Assembly: GCA_002455655.1 (NCBI GenBank)
Contig: DKLF01000050.1
Span: 1 to 26,769, forward strand
Reading direction: 5' to 3'
Source: Oscillibacter sp. UBA6647
GTDB lineage: Bacteria > Bacillota > Clostridia > Oscillospirales > Oscillospiraceae
DNA: 26,769 nucleotides
Position numbers and translations under genes: made by a program. The first letter of the stretch is position 1. Each line of letters opens with the position of its first letter. Of the stretch, positions 1 to 8,898 are shown piece after piece. The notes under the pieces are model-generated. The model saw nothing but the letters and a program-made list of their open reading frames with translations. It did not search any database and was not told the DNA's origin.

Positions 1-1529
1 TAATGTCTGCTGAATAATGCCGAACGTGTTGCAGTGCAAGACATTTCGGTGTATTTCTGGTATAATAAGTGCAAGAAAAAGAGCCAAAATGGTTCAAAAA
101 GCTTGCACAAGGTCGTGAATGGGATGTACAAATACAGCAACGGACAGATCAGTCTGGCGGATTTCAAGCAGCCGGTGGGTATGCATCTGAAGGAGGACAA
201 CCGCTGGGTGAAGAAGGCGCAGACCATCCCCTGGACGGAAATCGAGAAGCGCTATGCCGCCTTGTTTACCAACCGGAAGGGCAACGTGGCAAAGCCCCTG
301 CGTCTGGCACTGGGGGCCTGCATCATCCAGGCAGAGTACGGTTACTCAGATGAAGAAACTGCCCTGCAGATTCAGGAAAACCCGTATTTGCAGTATTTCT
401 GCGGCTATCCGGGCTATGACGACTCCAAGCTGCCCTTTGATCCGTCCCTGATGGTGTATTTCCGTAAACGCCTGACGCCGGAGATACTGGGCGAGATCAA
501 CGAGTTGATTTTATCCACGGCGCAAAAAGAGGACAACCGTCACGACGATGACGACGACCGTGGAAACGGCGGCACCATGATCGTGGACGCCACCTGTGCG
601 CCATCTAACATCCGCTACCCCCAGGACGCGTCACTGCTCAACGAGGCTCGGGAAAACGCGGAAAAACTTTTGGACGAGCTGCACGATTCGGCCGATGGCC
701 GCAAGCCCCGCACTTACCGCACCCAGGCGCACCGGGATTTCCTGCAGTTTAGCCGCAGCCGTAAGAAGACGGCAAAGAAGATCCGCAAAGCAGTTGGGAG
801 ACAGCTACGCTATCTGACGCGAAACCTTGCCGCCATTGAAGAAAAGCTCGCTCTGGGCAGGATTCTTTCCGAACGGAAAGGAGCCCGGCTCGCGGCGATC
901 CGCACGCTTTACGAGCAGCAGAAGTATATGTACGACCACCGCTGCCACACGGTTCCGAACCGGATCGTCAGCGTCAGTCAACCGTTCCTGCGTCCCATTG
1001 TGCGGGGCAAGGCGGGAAAGCCAGTAGAATTTGGCGCGAAGCTGGACATCAGTGTGGCGGACGGCTGGACCAGATTGGAGCGTTTTTCCTTTGACGCCTA
1101 CAACGAGGCGGAGAATCTGCCAATGATGGCAGAGCGGTTCCGGGAACGGGAAGGGCATTATCCCAGCCGGATTCTGGCGGATAAGATCTACCGAAACCGG
1201 GAGAATTTACGCTATTGCAAGGAACATGGAATTCATCTCTCCGGTCCCGCGCTGGGCAGACCGAAGGGGGACGAGGCACGGGATAGAACACAGAATTTTC
1301 TGGACGAATGTGAGCGTGTGGAAGTGGAGCGGCGGTTCAGCCTGGCCAAGCGCAAGTGCGGCTTGGGGCTGATCATGACAAAGCTGCGGGGAACCATCGC
1401 CCACAGCGTCGCCATGTCCATTTTGGTGCTGAACCTCAGAAAGATTCAGTGCGCACTTCTGCGGTTGCTCTCATTTCTGGCTGCACTGCGCATCCAAAGA
1501 GAAAATTGCTATTTGTTCAGTGGACATTA
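1..1529 (+). mobile_element. IS5-like insertion sequence
   Basis: The element contains one DDE transposase gene. Its ends are imperfect terminal inverted repeats: the first 17 bases of the window match the reverse complement of 1513-1529 at 14 of 17 positions (both begin TAATGTC and share CTGAA). The left end may lie a base or so outside the window, so a target-site duplication cannot be read. The right end directly abuts the stop codon of pgsA at 1531-1533, so the element sits immediately downstream of pgsA without visibly shortening it. Family assignment rests on the transposase. Confidence 0.75.
124..1529 (+). CDS. IS5-family DDE transposase
   Basis: This enzyme cuts and joins the ends of its own insertion sequence. 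The N-terminal part resembles the DUF772 transposase domain and the C-terminal part an RNase H-like DDE domain. Candidate acidic residues lie in MIVDAT (about residue 155), in ILADKIY, and in the VEVERRF segment before AKRKCGLG. I chose the ATG at 124 because the protein from there (MYKYSNG...) starts like relatives; an upstream ATG at 34 adds 30 unconvincing residues. No in-frame stop occurs before the right inverted repeat. The frame runs on antisense through pgsA and rimO to 2571, so the true C-terminus is unclear and any full product would carry a nonsense tail. It may be intact or mildly decayed. Confidence 0.75.
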
Positions 1530-1530
1530 C

Positions 1531-2052
1531 TTACATGGACCGAAATACGTCCTTATTCTGCGTAAAATACTCCACGCCGGAATACAGAGTGGTCACCACA
1601 ATAACCCACACGCATGCGGTGTTCAGCACCTTTGGGATGGGCAAAAACATCAGCACAAGGCAGACCATGGTGGCCGCGGTTTTCACCTTGCCAGACCAGC
1701 CGGCGGCGATGACGCGTCCCGCGTCAGAGGCCAGCATTCTAAGCCCGCTGACGGCAAATTCCCGGCAAATGACAATCAGCAGCGCCCACGCGGGCATCTG
1801 TCCGATTTCCACAAACCAGAGCATGGCCGCTGTGACCAGCATTTTGTCCGCCAGAGGGTCTGCAAACTTCCCAAAATCCGTGACCAGATTTCTGGACCGG
1901 GCAATGTGGCCGTCCAGCAAATCCGTGAGGCTTGCAAGAATGAAAATGGCCAGCGCCGCGTAATTCGCGCCGGGAAACCCCCAGTACAGCACCGTCATGA
2001 ATACCGGAATCAGCAAAATGCGCAGCAGGGTCAGCTTATTCGGCAGATTCAC
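1531..2052 (-). CDS. pgsA: CDP-diacylglycerol--glycerol-3-phosphate 3-phosphatidyltransferase
   Basis: This integral membrane enzyme makes phosphatidylglycerophosphate from CDP-diacylglycerol and glycerol 3-phosphate, the committed step to phosphatidylglycerol and cardiolipin. The CDP-alcohol phosphatidyltransferase signature is complete: D47-G-x2-A-R-x8-G61-x3-D65-x3-D69, with a further Asp at 44. The 173-residue length and several hydrophobic segments (about 8-26, 30-42, 77-97, 125-160) fit the family. The ATG at 2052 is preceded by AAAGGAG, which lies inside the last codons of rimO; only 6 bp separate the genes, so translational coupling is likely. An IS element begins right at the stop codon and may affect transcript termination. 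Confidence 0.93.
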   Translation of the reverse strand: MNLPNKLTLLRILLIPVFMTVLYWGFPGANYAALAIFILASLTDLLDGHIARSRNLVTDFGKFADPLADKMLVTAAMLWFVEIGQMPAWALLIVICREFAVSGLRMLASDAGRVIAAGWSGKVKTAATMVCLVLMFLPIPKVLNTACVWVIVVTTLYSGVEYFTQNKDVFRSM

Positions 2053-2058
2053 CGTGGC

Positions 2059-3375
2059 TCACTCCTTTTCTCCGGTCAGCTCGCCGTCCGTGGTTCCGGT
2101 GAGGCGGACATTTATAAATTCTCCGGGACGGGCCTCGTCGGCATCAAACCAAATGCGTCCGTCAATATCCGGGGACTCGGCATAGCTGCGCCCATAATAG
2201 CGCTGGGCCTGTGGGTCAAAGCCCTCGCACAAAACCTCCCGCACAGAGCCGAGGACGGATTCGTTGTACCCGTCGATCACGTCGGACTGCACGTCCACCA
2301 GCAGCTCCGCCCGGCGGCGGGCCTCTTCGGCATCCACATGGTCCATTTTGGCGGCGGGAGTTCCCTCCTCGGGAGAGAAGGGGAACACGCCCGCCCGCTC
2401 GATTTTCGTCTCCCGCAGGAATTCGCAAAGCTCTTCAAAGGCCGCGTCGTCCTCCAGCGGCAGTCCTGCGATGATGCTGGTACGCAGCACCAGACCGGGA
2501 ATGCGCGCCCGCAGTTTGTCCAAAAGGACCAGCAGCTCCGCCTTGGTGTCACGGCGGTTCATGGCCTTTAAAATTCTGTCGTTGCAGTGCTGGATAGGAA
2601 GGTCGATATACTTGAGAATCTTCGGTTCTGCCGCGATGACCTCCATCAACTCATCGTCGATTTCGTCAGGATAGAGGTAGTGGAGCCGAATCCAGTGGAA
2701 GTCCAGCTTGCACAGCTCCCGCAGCAGGGGAGCAAGCTGATGCTTACCCGTCAGGTCTGTTCCATACCGGGTGATATCCTGCGCAATCACAATCAGTTCC
2801 TTCACGCCCCGGTCCGCCAAATCTCCGGCTTCCTCCAAAAGGTGCTTCATGGGGCGGCTGCGGTATTTTCCGCGCAGAGAGGGAATGACGCAATAGGCGC
2901 AGCGGTTGTCGCAGCCCTCCGCAATCCGCAGGTATGCGTACCAGCCCGGAGTGGAGAGAACTCGCTCCCCCTCCTGCTCCGCCGTATGGATGCTGCCGAA
3001 GCGGCAGGGCCGCTCTCCGGCCATCACGGCGTCCACGGCGGCGGCCACGTCGCCGTAGCTTCCGGTGCCCAACACGCCGTCCACCTCCGGCAGCTCGCCC
3101 AGCACATCCTCCTGATACCGCTGGGCCATACAGCCGGTGACGAGAATTTTTTGTACCTTTCCGGCCTTTTTCAGCGCACCCATCTCCAGAATGTTGTCAA
3201 TGGCCTCCTCGCAGGCAGAGGCCAGAAAGCCGCAGGTGTTCACCACCGCCACGTCCGCGCCCTCCGGCGCGGCGGCAACGGTGTGGCCCGCCGCCGTGAC
3301 GGTGGCCATCATCTGCTCGCAGTTCACCTGATTCTTCGCGCAGCCAAGGGAAATAAACGCAACACTGTACTTCAA
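2059..3375 (-). CDS. rimO: Ribosomal protein S12 methylthiotransferase RimO
   Basis: A radical-SAM enzyme that adds a methylthio group to an aspartate of ribosomal protein S12. The N-terminal UPF0004 domain carries three cysteines (C12 in SLGCAKN, C48, C82) that would bind the auxiliary Fe-S cluster. The radical-SAM motif is C155-x3-C159-x2-C162 (GCDNRCAYC), and a TRAM-like domain ends the protein. The 438-residue length is normal. RimO is preferred over MiaB because of the SLGCxKN start and the GCDNRCAYC motif. The start codon is TTG at 3375, supported by a GGAGG about 7 bases upstream. It precedes pgsA by 6 bp. A GC-rich hairpin lies upstream. Confidence 0.93.
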   Translation of the reverse strand: MKYSVAFISLGCAKNQVNCEQMMATVTAAGHTVAAAPEGADVAVVNTCGFLASACEEAIDNILEMGALKKAGKVQKILVTGCMAQRYQEDVLGELPEVDGVLGTGSYGDVAAAVDAVMAGERPCRFGSIHTAEQEGERVLSTPGWYAYLRIAEGCDNRCAYCVIPSLRGKYRSRPMKHLLEEAGDLADRGVKELIVIAQDITRYGTDLTGKHQLAPLLRELCKLDFHWIRLHYLYPDEIDDELMEVIAAEPKILKYIDLPIQHCNDRILKAMNRRDTKAELLVLLDKLRARIPGLVLRTSIIAGLPLEDDAAFEELCEFLRETKIERAGVFPFSPEEGTPAAKMDHVDAEEARRRAELLVDVQSDVIDGYNESVLGSVREVLCEGFDPQAQRYYGRSYAESPDIDGRIWFDADEARPGEFINVRLTGTTDGELTGEKE

Positions 3376-3408
3376 AATAGCTCCTCCATTGCATGGGTTT
3401 CGATTTGC

Positions 3409-3429
3409 GGGCCGCGCGAAGCGCGGCCC
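3409..3429. other. GC-rich hairpin between recX and rimO
   Basis: A perfect 9-bp stem (GGGCCGCGC / GCGCGGCCC) with a 3-nt GAA loop. It lies in the 192-bp gap between recX and rimO, about 35 bp before the rimO start. There is no T-run on either side, so it is not a standard intrinsic terminator. It could be a leader structure or an RNA-processing site. The rest of the gap shows nothing I can assign. Confidence 0.5.
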
Positions 3430-3567
3430 AATGTGTACTGATGGTTTTGACGTGGCCTGATTGTTACAATGCGGACTTGCCTGTTTTTAGAGAGCTTCTG
3501 CATTCGTAAAGTTTTTAAAACAACTCCGGCCTGTTTCGGCGCAGACAATGCCTTTTTAAAAGGATAC

Positions 3568-4188
3568 TCAGGAATCGTCCGGCAGTTCTGCCCAAGCGGA
3601 CAGCCCGGTTCTCACGTCGCTCCAGCCAAAGCCCCGGCGCGCCAGCGCGTCGGCGGCACGGCGGCGCTCCCGCTCGTCCGGGGGACTCTTGCGAAAGCGG
3701 TCTTGCAAATACGCCGCGATCATGTCTGCCGGATCCGGGGCGGAAGACATGGCGTCCTCCCACAGTTCCCGGGGGACGCCGTGTTTGTAAAGCTCGTCCC
3801 GGTAGCGGGCGGGGCCATAGCCCTTTTCCGCGCAGTGGCGCACCAGAAGGGCGGAATACTCCCCATCATCCAGCGCGCCGATGGCTTCCAGCCATTCGGC
3901 GGCGTAGCGGGCCTCCGTTTCCGACGCGCCTTTTTCCGTCAGCTTTCGCTCCAAATCCCGTCGGGACATTGCCCGCCGCCCGATCAGCTCCGCCGCCCGG
4001 GCCTTTGCGTCGGAGCCGGAGGCGGAAGCCTTTAGCCGACCCAGTGTCTCTTCGTCCAACTCGTCTCCGGCCCGCAGGCCAAAGTCCAGCAGCTCCTGCT
4101 CGGTGATTTTCAGTAGCGTCCCGTCCTCAAGAAACACCAGAACCCGCCCGGAAACATGCTTCGACCGCTCTAAACGGTCAATTTTCAT
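3568..4188 (-). CDS. recX: Recombination regulator RecX
   Basis: RecX proteins bind RecA and modulate its filaments. The protein has the alpha-helical RecX repeats, with features such as IGRRAMSRRDLERKL and YAAEWLEAIGALDDGEYSALLVRHCAEKGYGPARY, given here only as landmark stretches around residues 70-135. I chose the ATG at 4188 (MKIDRLER), which overlaps the end of recA by 11 bp; an in-frame ATG at 4212 would add eight residues. No clear ribosome binding site precedes either, so coupling to recA translation is likely. Length (206 aa from this start) fits the family. The recA-recX pairing supports the identification. Confidence 0.85.
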   Translation of the reverse strand: MKIDRLERSKHVSGRVLVFLEDGTLLKITEQELLDFGLRAGDELDEETLGRLKASASGSDAKARAAELIGRRAMSRRDLERKLTEKGASETEARYAAEWLEAIGALDDGEYSALLVRHCAEKGYGPARYRDELYKHGVPRELWEDAMSSAPDPADMIAAYLQDRFRKSPPDERERRRAADALARRGFGWSDVRTGLSAWAELPDDS

Positions 4189-5299
4189 CGTTAAAATCGT
4201 CTGCGTCCACATCCACGGCCCGGCCCGCCGCCTTGGCCGCCACGCGGGACTGACCGGTGAGCAGTTTATCGAAGTTGGCGCGGATATCCGCTTCCAGCTT
4301 TTCCATCACTTCCGGGTTATCACGCAGGTAGTTTTTTGCGGTGTCACGGCCCTGGCCGATGCGGGTTTCCCCCATGGAGAACCAAGACCCGGATTTCTGC
4401 ACCAAATCCAGCTTAATTCCCAAGTCAATCAACTCTCCGCTGCGAGAGATGCCCTCGCCGTACATGATGTCAAACTCCGCCTCACGGAACGGCGGGGCCA
4501 TTTTGTTTTTTACAACCTTGGCCCGGGTGCGGTTACCGATTAGCTCCGTGCCGTTTTTCAGGGCCTCGATGCGGCGCACGTCGATGCGGATGGAGGAATA
4601 GAACTTCAGCGCCCGGCCACCGGTGGTGACCTCGGGATTTCCGTAAGTAACGCCCACCTTTTCCCGAAGCTGATTGATAAAGATGACGATGCAGTTGGTC
4701 TTGCCGATGGCGCCGGTGAGCTTGCGCAGGGCCTGACTCATCAACCGGGCCTGAAGGCCCACGTAGCTGTCGCCCATGTCGCCCTCGATTTCCGCACGGG
4801 GGACCAGCGCCGCCACGCTGTCCACCACCACCACGTCGATGGCGCCGGAGCGCACCAGTGCTTCGGTGATCTCCAATGCCTGCTCGCCGGTGTCCGGCTG
4901 GGAAATCAGCATGTTCTCAATGTCCACGCCAAGAGCCCGGGCATAGGTGGGGTCCAGCGCGTGCTCCGCGTCCACGAAGGCAACCTCGCCGCCCTTCTTC
5001 TGGGCCTGCGCCACTACATGGAGGGCCAGCGTGGTTTTACCGGAAGATTCCGGCCCGTAAATCTCAATGATGCGGCCCCGGGGCAATCCTCCCACGCCCA
5101 GCGCCAGATCCAGCGCCAGCGACCCGGTGGGCACGGTGTCGATCTCCAGATTGGACCGGTCGCCCAGCCGCATGATGGAGCCCTTGCCATAAGCCTTTTC
5201 AATTTGGGCGATGGCGCTTTTGATGGCCTGATCCTTGTCCGAGGCGATTTCCGCCTTCTTATCCGGCAGTGAGGATGCGGCTGCTTTATCTTTTGCCAT
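4178..5299 (-). CDS. recA: Recombinase A
   Basis: The DNA-strand-exchange ATPase of homologous recombination and SOS induction. The protein is 373 aa. Walker A is GPESSGKT at residues 82-89, the Walker B strand VVVVD is at 156-160, and the catalytic glutamate lies in FVDAEHALD. DNA-binding loop sequences (EIEGDMGDS and FINQLREKVGVTYGNPEVTTGG region) are present, and the C-terminus is acidic. The ATG at 5299 has AAGGAGG about 8 bases upstream; a longer frame to 5365 lacks such support. It overlaps recX downstream and follows prmC by 102 bp. I looked for a Firmicute-type LexA box (GAAC-N4-GTTC) in that gap and did not find one. Confidence 0.98.
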   Translation of the reverse strand: MAKDKAAASSLPDKKAEIASDKDQAIKSAIAQIEKAYGKGSIMRLGDRSNLEIDTVPTGSLALDLALGVGGLPRGRIIEIYGPESSGKTTLALHVVAQAQKKGGEVAFVDAEHALDPTYARALGVDIENMLISQPDTGEQALEITEALVRSGAIDVVVVDSVAALVPRAEIEGDMGDSYVGLQARLMSQALRKLTGAIGKTNCIVIFINQLREKVGVTYGNPEVTTGGRALKFYSSIRIDVRRIEALKNGTELIGNRTRAKVVKNKMAPPFREAEFDIMYGEGISRSGELIDLGIKLDLVQKSGSWFSMGETRIGQGRDTAKNYLRDNPEVMEKLEADIRANFDKLLTGQSRVAAKAAGRAVDVDADDFNDEN

Positions 5300-5401
5300 A
5301 GTCTTCTTCCTCCTTATTTTTAGGACCGTACTGTAAAAACTCTTTTTAAGCGCGAAAACAGGCACCCATTGATGCGGGGGGGGCGTTTATCCCGGCGCAG
5401 C

Positions 5402-6268
5402 TTAAATCTCGGCGCACAGCGTTCCAAACACCACGCGGGGAATCCCGTTTGTGTCCTTCACCACCTGAATGTCCCCGAAGCCGGCGGCGCGCATGATGCG
5501 CAGCACGCTGTCCGCCTGCCCGATGCCAACCTCGAAGTACAGCCGCCCGCCGGGGGCCAGTGCCTGCCGCCACCGCTCCACAATGTCGCGGTAAAAGTCC
5601 AGCCCGTCCGCGCCGCCGTCCAGCGCCAGATGGGGCTCGTAGTCCCGCACCGCCGCATCCAGCGAAGGAATGTCCTCTGCGGGGATATAGGGGGGATTGG
5701 ACACGATGCAGTGAAACTCCCCCAAAGCGGGGGAGGGCTTTTGCCGCGCGTCTATTTGCATGGAGACGGCTCTTCCGGACAAGCCACAGCGCCGCACATT
5801 CTGGCGGCAGATTTTCAGCGCCGCTTCGCTTAACTCGCCCAGAACCACCCGGGCCTGAGGCACCCGACAGCCAATGGCGAGGCCCACGCAGCCGCTGCCT
5901 GCACACAAATCCAGCACCCGGCACTCGGACAGCGCGCCGCAGAATTCCATGGCCTGCGCGGCCAAAACCTCCGTGTCCGTCCGGGGAATCAGCACGGCGG
6001 GGGAGATGTCCAGCGGCAGGCCGAAAAATTCCCACTCGCCCACAAGATACGCCACCGGCTCTCCCGCCAGACGCCGCTTAAGCAGGTCGTGGGCCCGCTG
6101 CTCCAGCTCCGGCGAGGCGTACAGCGCCCCGTCCCGCACCAGCTCTTCCCGGTTCTTCCCGGTGGCAAAGCACGTCAGCTCCCGGGCCTCCAGTGTGGCC
6201 ATCTCCACCCCGGCGGCCTTCAAGACCGCACGAAGGTCCATATATAAATTGTTATAGGTCTTGGTCAC
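5402..6268 (-). CDS. prmC: Peptide chain release factor N5-glutamine methyltransferase
   Basis: Methylates the glutamine of the GGQ motif in RF1 and RF2, which improves translation termination. The SAM-binding motif LDLCAGSGCVGL is at residues 119-130 and the catalytic NPPY motif at 191-194. An N-terminal helical domain precedes it, as in HemK/PrmC. Length is 288 aa. The start is GTG at 6268, with AAGGA about 11 bases before it; the next in-frame ATG is nine codons on. It begins 30 bp after the DUF1385 stop, so the two probably share a transcript. The gap to recA contains a run of eight G at 5376-5383. Confidence 0.92.
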   Translation of the reverse strand: MTKTYNNLYMDLRAVLKAAGVEMATLEARELTCFATGKNREELVRDGALYASPELEQRAHDLLKRRLAGEPVAYLVGEWEFFGLPLDISPAVLIPRTDTEVLAAQAMEFCGALSECRVLDLCAGSGCVGLAIGCRVPQARVVLGELSEAALKICRQNVRRCGLSGRAVSMQIDARQKPSPALGEFHCIVSNPPYIPAEDIPSLDAAVRDYEPHLALDGGADGLDFYRDIVERWRQALAPGGRLYFEVGIGQADSVLRIMRAAGFGDIQVVKDTNGIPRVVFGTLCAEI

Positions 6269-6298
6269 GTTTGCTTCATCCTTTTTAAAAAGCTGTGC

Positions 6299-7264
6299 TT
6301 ACCATTCGTCCTGCCCCTTTTCGTTGGGCAAAACCAGCTCCAGTGAACGGATAGCGCACTCAATCATAGAGTCCTCCGGCTCGTTGGTGGTGAAATTCTG
6401 CATCCACATGCCCGGGGCGGTCAGGGCCTTTGCAAGGCCGGAGCTGCTGCGGCCCACCCAGCGGTTGAACTCATAGGTAATGCCCACCACCAGCGGCAAA
6501 AGCAGCAGGTGCACCAGCGTGCGTAGCCACACGTTGGTGATCGGCCAGATACCGAACACTGCGGAGGAGATGAGAATGGACACAAAAATCACCACAAACA
6601 AGAAGCTTGTGCCGCAGCGGGGATGGTGCCGGGGCTGGATGCGAACATTCTCCACCGTCAGAGGCAGGCCTGCCTCATAGCAGAAGATGGTTTTGTGCTC
6701 CGCGCCGTGGTACTGAAACACCCGGTAGATGTCCTTCATTTTTGAACAGCCAACCAGATAAATCATGAAGATAATAATTTTCAAAACGCCTTCCACCACG
6801 TTGCGCCCCCACAGGGGGAAGCCGGGGAAGAAATGGAGAATCCCTCCGGTGATAAACGTGGGCAGCACCAGAAACAGCAGCAACGACATTCCAACGCCCA
6901 CCACGGTGGCCACCGCCACCAGCATCGCCTCCAGCTTTTTGCTGGACAAATGCTTTTCAAGCCACAGATCAAACTTGGACGGCTTTGCCGCCTCATCCTC
7001 CGGGTAAAAGTCTGCGGAGTACATCAGGGCTTTCACGCCCTTGACCATAGAGTCCAAAAAGTTTACGGTGCCCCGCACCAGCGGCCAGCCCAAAAACGGG
7101 TGCCGCTCCTTGATGAGGTGAAGCTCGTCCACCTTTTCCACCAGATTTCCCTCGTGATCCCGCACGACAATGGCCTGCTTTTCAGGCCCGCGCATCAAAA
7201 TACCCTCGATTAAAGCCTGTCCGCCGATGCTGGTGCGGAAGGCGCAGGAGTTGTTTTCTGCCAT
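6299..7264 (-). CDS. DUF1385 membrane protein (YqhQ-like)
   Basis: A 321-aa conserved membrane protein of unknown function, related to Bacillus YqhQ. The family pattern is clear: GGQALIEGILMRGP near the N-terminus and YHGAEHKTIFCYE followed by QPRHHPRCGTSF in the middle. The conserved His, Glu and Cys residues look like a possible metal site, which is an inference. Hydrophobic segments lie at about 113-140, 155-172 and 222-265. The ATG at 7264 follows AAAGGA. A plausible promoter is just upstream and prmC is 30 bp downstream, an arrangement seen in other Firmicutes. Confidence 0.88.
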   Translation of the reverse strand: MAENNSCAFRTSIGGQALIEGILMRGPEKQAIVVRDHEGNLVEKVDELHLIKERHPFLGWPLVRGTVNFLDSMVKGVKALMYSADFYPEDEAAKPSKFDLWLEKHLSSKKLEAMLVAVATVVGVGMSLLLFLVLPTFITGGILHFFPGFPLWGRNVVEGVLKIIIFMIYLVGCSKMKDIYRVFQYHGAEHKTIFCYEAGLPLTVENVRIQPRHHPRCGTSFLFVVIFVSILISSAVFGIWPITNVWLRTLVHLLLLPLVVGITYEFNRWVGRSSSGLAKALTAPGMWMQNFTTNEPEDSMIECAIRSLELVLPNEKGQDEW

Positions 7265-7287
7265 GTGTGGTCCTTTCTAGTTACTTA

Positions 7288-7316
7288 AGAATAGCATAAA
7301 ATTTTTATAAATGCAA
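7288..7316 (-). promoter_or_regulatory. Putative sigma-A promoter for DUF1385-prmC-recA
   Basis: On the minus strand, TTGCAT (7311-7316) and TATTCT (7288-7293) are separated by exactly 17 bp in an AT-rich stretch. Transcription would begin near 7281, about 17 nt before the DUF1385 start codon. Confidence 0.5.
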
Positions 7317-7373
7317 CATTTGTTCTACAATATTTTTGCCGCCCGCGTGATCCGGCGACAAAGACGCCCGTGT

Positions 7374-7396
7374 GTCCGCCACAAAAGGCGGCGGAC
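7374..7396 (-). terminator. Possible hairpin after the sensor kinase gene
   Basis: Stem GTCCGCC / GGCGGAC (7 bp) with a 9-nt loop, 17 bp past the kinase stop codon. There is no following T-run, so it would be a weak or atypical terminator. Confidence 0.25.
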
Positions 7397-7412
7397 GGCA
7401 GGGGCGGATTTT

Positions 7413-8858
7413 TCAGTTTCCGATTGGCAGGGAGATCGTCACCACCGTGCCGCCGCCCTGTGCGTTGGTAATGTCGAACTTTCCGCTGTGCAGGGTGACG
7501 ATTTCGTTGCACACAGCAAGGCCGATACCGCTGCCCCGGGCCTTGGAGGAGCCCTTGTAAAATTTCTGCTTCACGTAAGGCAGCTCCGCCTCCGGAATGC
7601 CGGGGCCGAAGTCCCGCACCCGAACCACCTCATATTCGTTTTCAAGAGCCACGGAGGCGGCAATCCGTTTGCCGGAGCCGCCATGCTTGGCGGCGTTATC
7701 CAGCACGTTGCAAAACACCTGCTTCAGCCGTTCCGGGTCCGCGGAGATAGGGGGGAGGTCCTCGCCGTCTGCGTCGTATTCCAGCTCAATATCCTCCTGA
7801 CGGAACAGCTCACGATAGGTAAAAATTGCGTCCTCAAATTCGCTGCGCAGGTCCACGTCCGCCTCCACCCGCAGGGTGAAGCGCCCGTCCTCCATTTTGG
7901 AGAATTCCAAAAGCTCCTCCACCATGGTGCTCAGGCGGCGGGCCTCCCGCAGAATAATGCGGATGCCCTTGCGAAGCTGCGCGGGGTCGCCGGAGGCGTC
8001 CGCCAGAATTGTCTCTCCCCAGCCGTTGATGGCGGTAAGAGGGGTGCGCAGCTCGTGGGACACGGAGGAGATAAACTCCGTTTTCATCTTCTCGTTCCGC
8101 CCGATTTTCATCGACATGTCATTGATATTATTCACCAGCTCGCCCAGCTCGTCGGTGTACCTGTTTTCAATTTGAAGCCCGTAGCCCCCGGCGGAAATCC
8201 GCTTCGCCGCGTCGGACACCACCGCCACCGGCTCCACCACCCGATTTATGAACAGGAGGTTTGAAACCACCACCATCGCCATGCAGACCGCCGTAATCAA
8301 AAATACCGCCAGCACGGATAAAAGCACCTGCCGGTCCACGTCCCGCAGCGCCGTCACCAGCCGCAGTACGCCCACCACCCGGCTGTTAAACATCAGTGGG
8401 TAGGACACGGAAAGGATGCGCTCTCCCGTGGCGGGGTCCTCGCCCTGAAACACGGCCTTTTCCCCGGTGGAAACTGCATCGGGAATGTCGGCTGTTTTGG
8501 GAGAGGTTCCCACGGTGAGTCCGTAGCTGGAGGCCTGAATGCGTCCGCTGGGGCTGATGAACTGCAATTCAATGCGGTCCTTGTCCTCAAAAGAGTCGGT
8601 GGAGTACACCGCCATTTGATAGTACTCCGCATAGCTGTTCATGAAATAGCTGTTGAAGGAGTCTGCCGCTTCCTGCGCCCGAATCTCCAGGCCCCGCTGC
8701 ATCCCGCCGTAATAATAGCTGGCAACGCCGGCGGAAAACAGCGTCACAATCAGCACCAGCAGGGCAAGCACCGGCATAATGGTGTTGAGAATCCACCGCT
8801 GGCGCAGCCCGCCGATGTGCAGATATTTTTTTCGCATACTTCCGCCTGTTTTCGGCAT
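7413..8858 (-). CDS. HAMP-domain sensor histidine kinase
   Basis: A membrane-bound histidine kinase of a two-component system, 481 aa. Transmembrane segments lie at about 22-46 and 177-204 and enclose an extracytoplasmic sensing region of about 130 residues. A HAMP linker follows (205-257). The phosphorylated histidine is H268 in SSVSHELRTP. The ATPase domain shows the N-box with N388 (NVLDNAAKHG), the G1 box DFGPG (416-420), an F-box (KFYKG) and the G2 box GSGIGL (442-447). The ATG at 8858 is preferred (GGAG close upstream); an ATG seven codons on is possible. The response regulator gene is 40 bp upstream. The signal is unknown. Confidence 0.92.
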   Translation of the reverse strand: MPKTGGSMRKKYLHIGGLRQRWILNTIMPVLALLVLIVTLFSAGVASYYYGGMQRGLEIRAQEAADSFNSYFMNSYAEYYQMAVYSTDSFEDKDRIELQFISPSGRIQASSYGLTVGTSPKTADIPDAVSTGEKAVFQGEDPATGERILSVSYPLMFNSRVVGVLRLVTALRDVDRQVLLSVLAVFLITAVCMAMVVVSNLLFINRVVEPVAVVSDAAKRISAGGYGLQIENRYTDELGELVNNINDMSMKIGRNEKMKTEFISSVSHELRTPLTAINGWGETILADASGDPAQLRKGIRIILREARRLSTMVEELLEFSKMEDGRFTLRVEADVDLRSEFEDAIFTYRELFRQEDIELEYDADGEDLPPISADPERLKQVFCNVLDNAAKHGGSGKRIAASVALENEYEVVRVRDFGPGIPEAELPYVKQKFYKGSSKARGSGIGLAVCNEIVTLHSGKFDITNAQGGGTVVTISLPIGN

Positions 8859-8898
8859 GATTCTCCGTCCTCTTTTTCCTTTTATCGTCAGTGCGGCG

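Noticed and set aside
34..2571. An 845-codon open frame as one long protein
   Set aside because: Only the first part up to about 1529 is transposase. The rest is antisense to pgsA and rimO, which have clear motifs and ribosome binding sites.
5300..5401. A LexA/SOS box in front of recA
   Set aside because: I looked for GAAC-N4-GTTC and CGAAC-type half sites and saw none.
5346..6035. A 229-codon minus-strand ORF overlapping prmC
   Set aside because: It is a shifted-frame shadow of prmC with Arg- and Gly-rich composition and no family motif.
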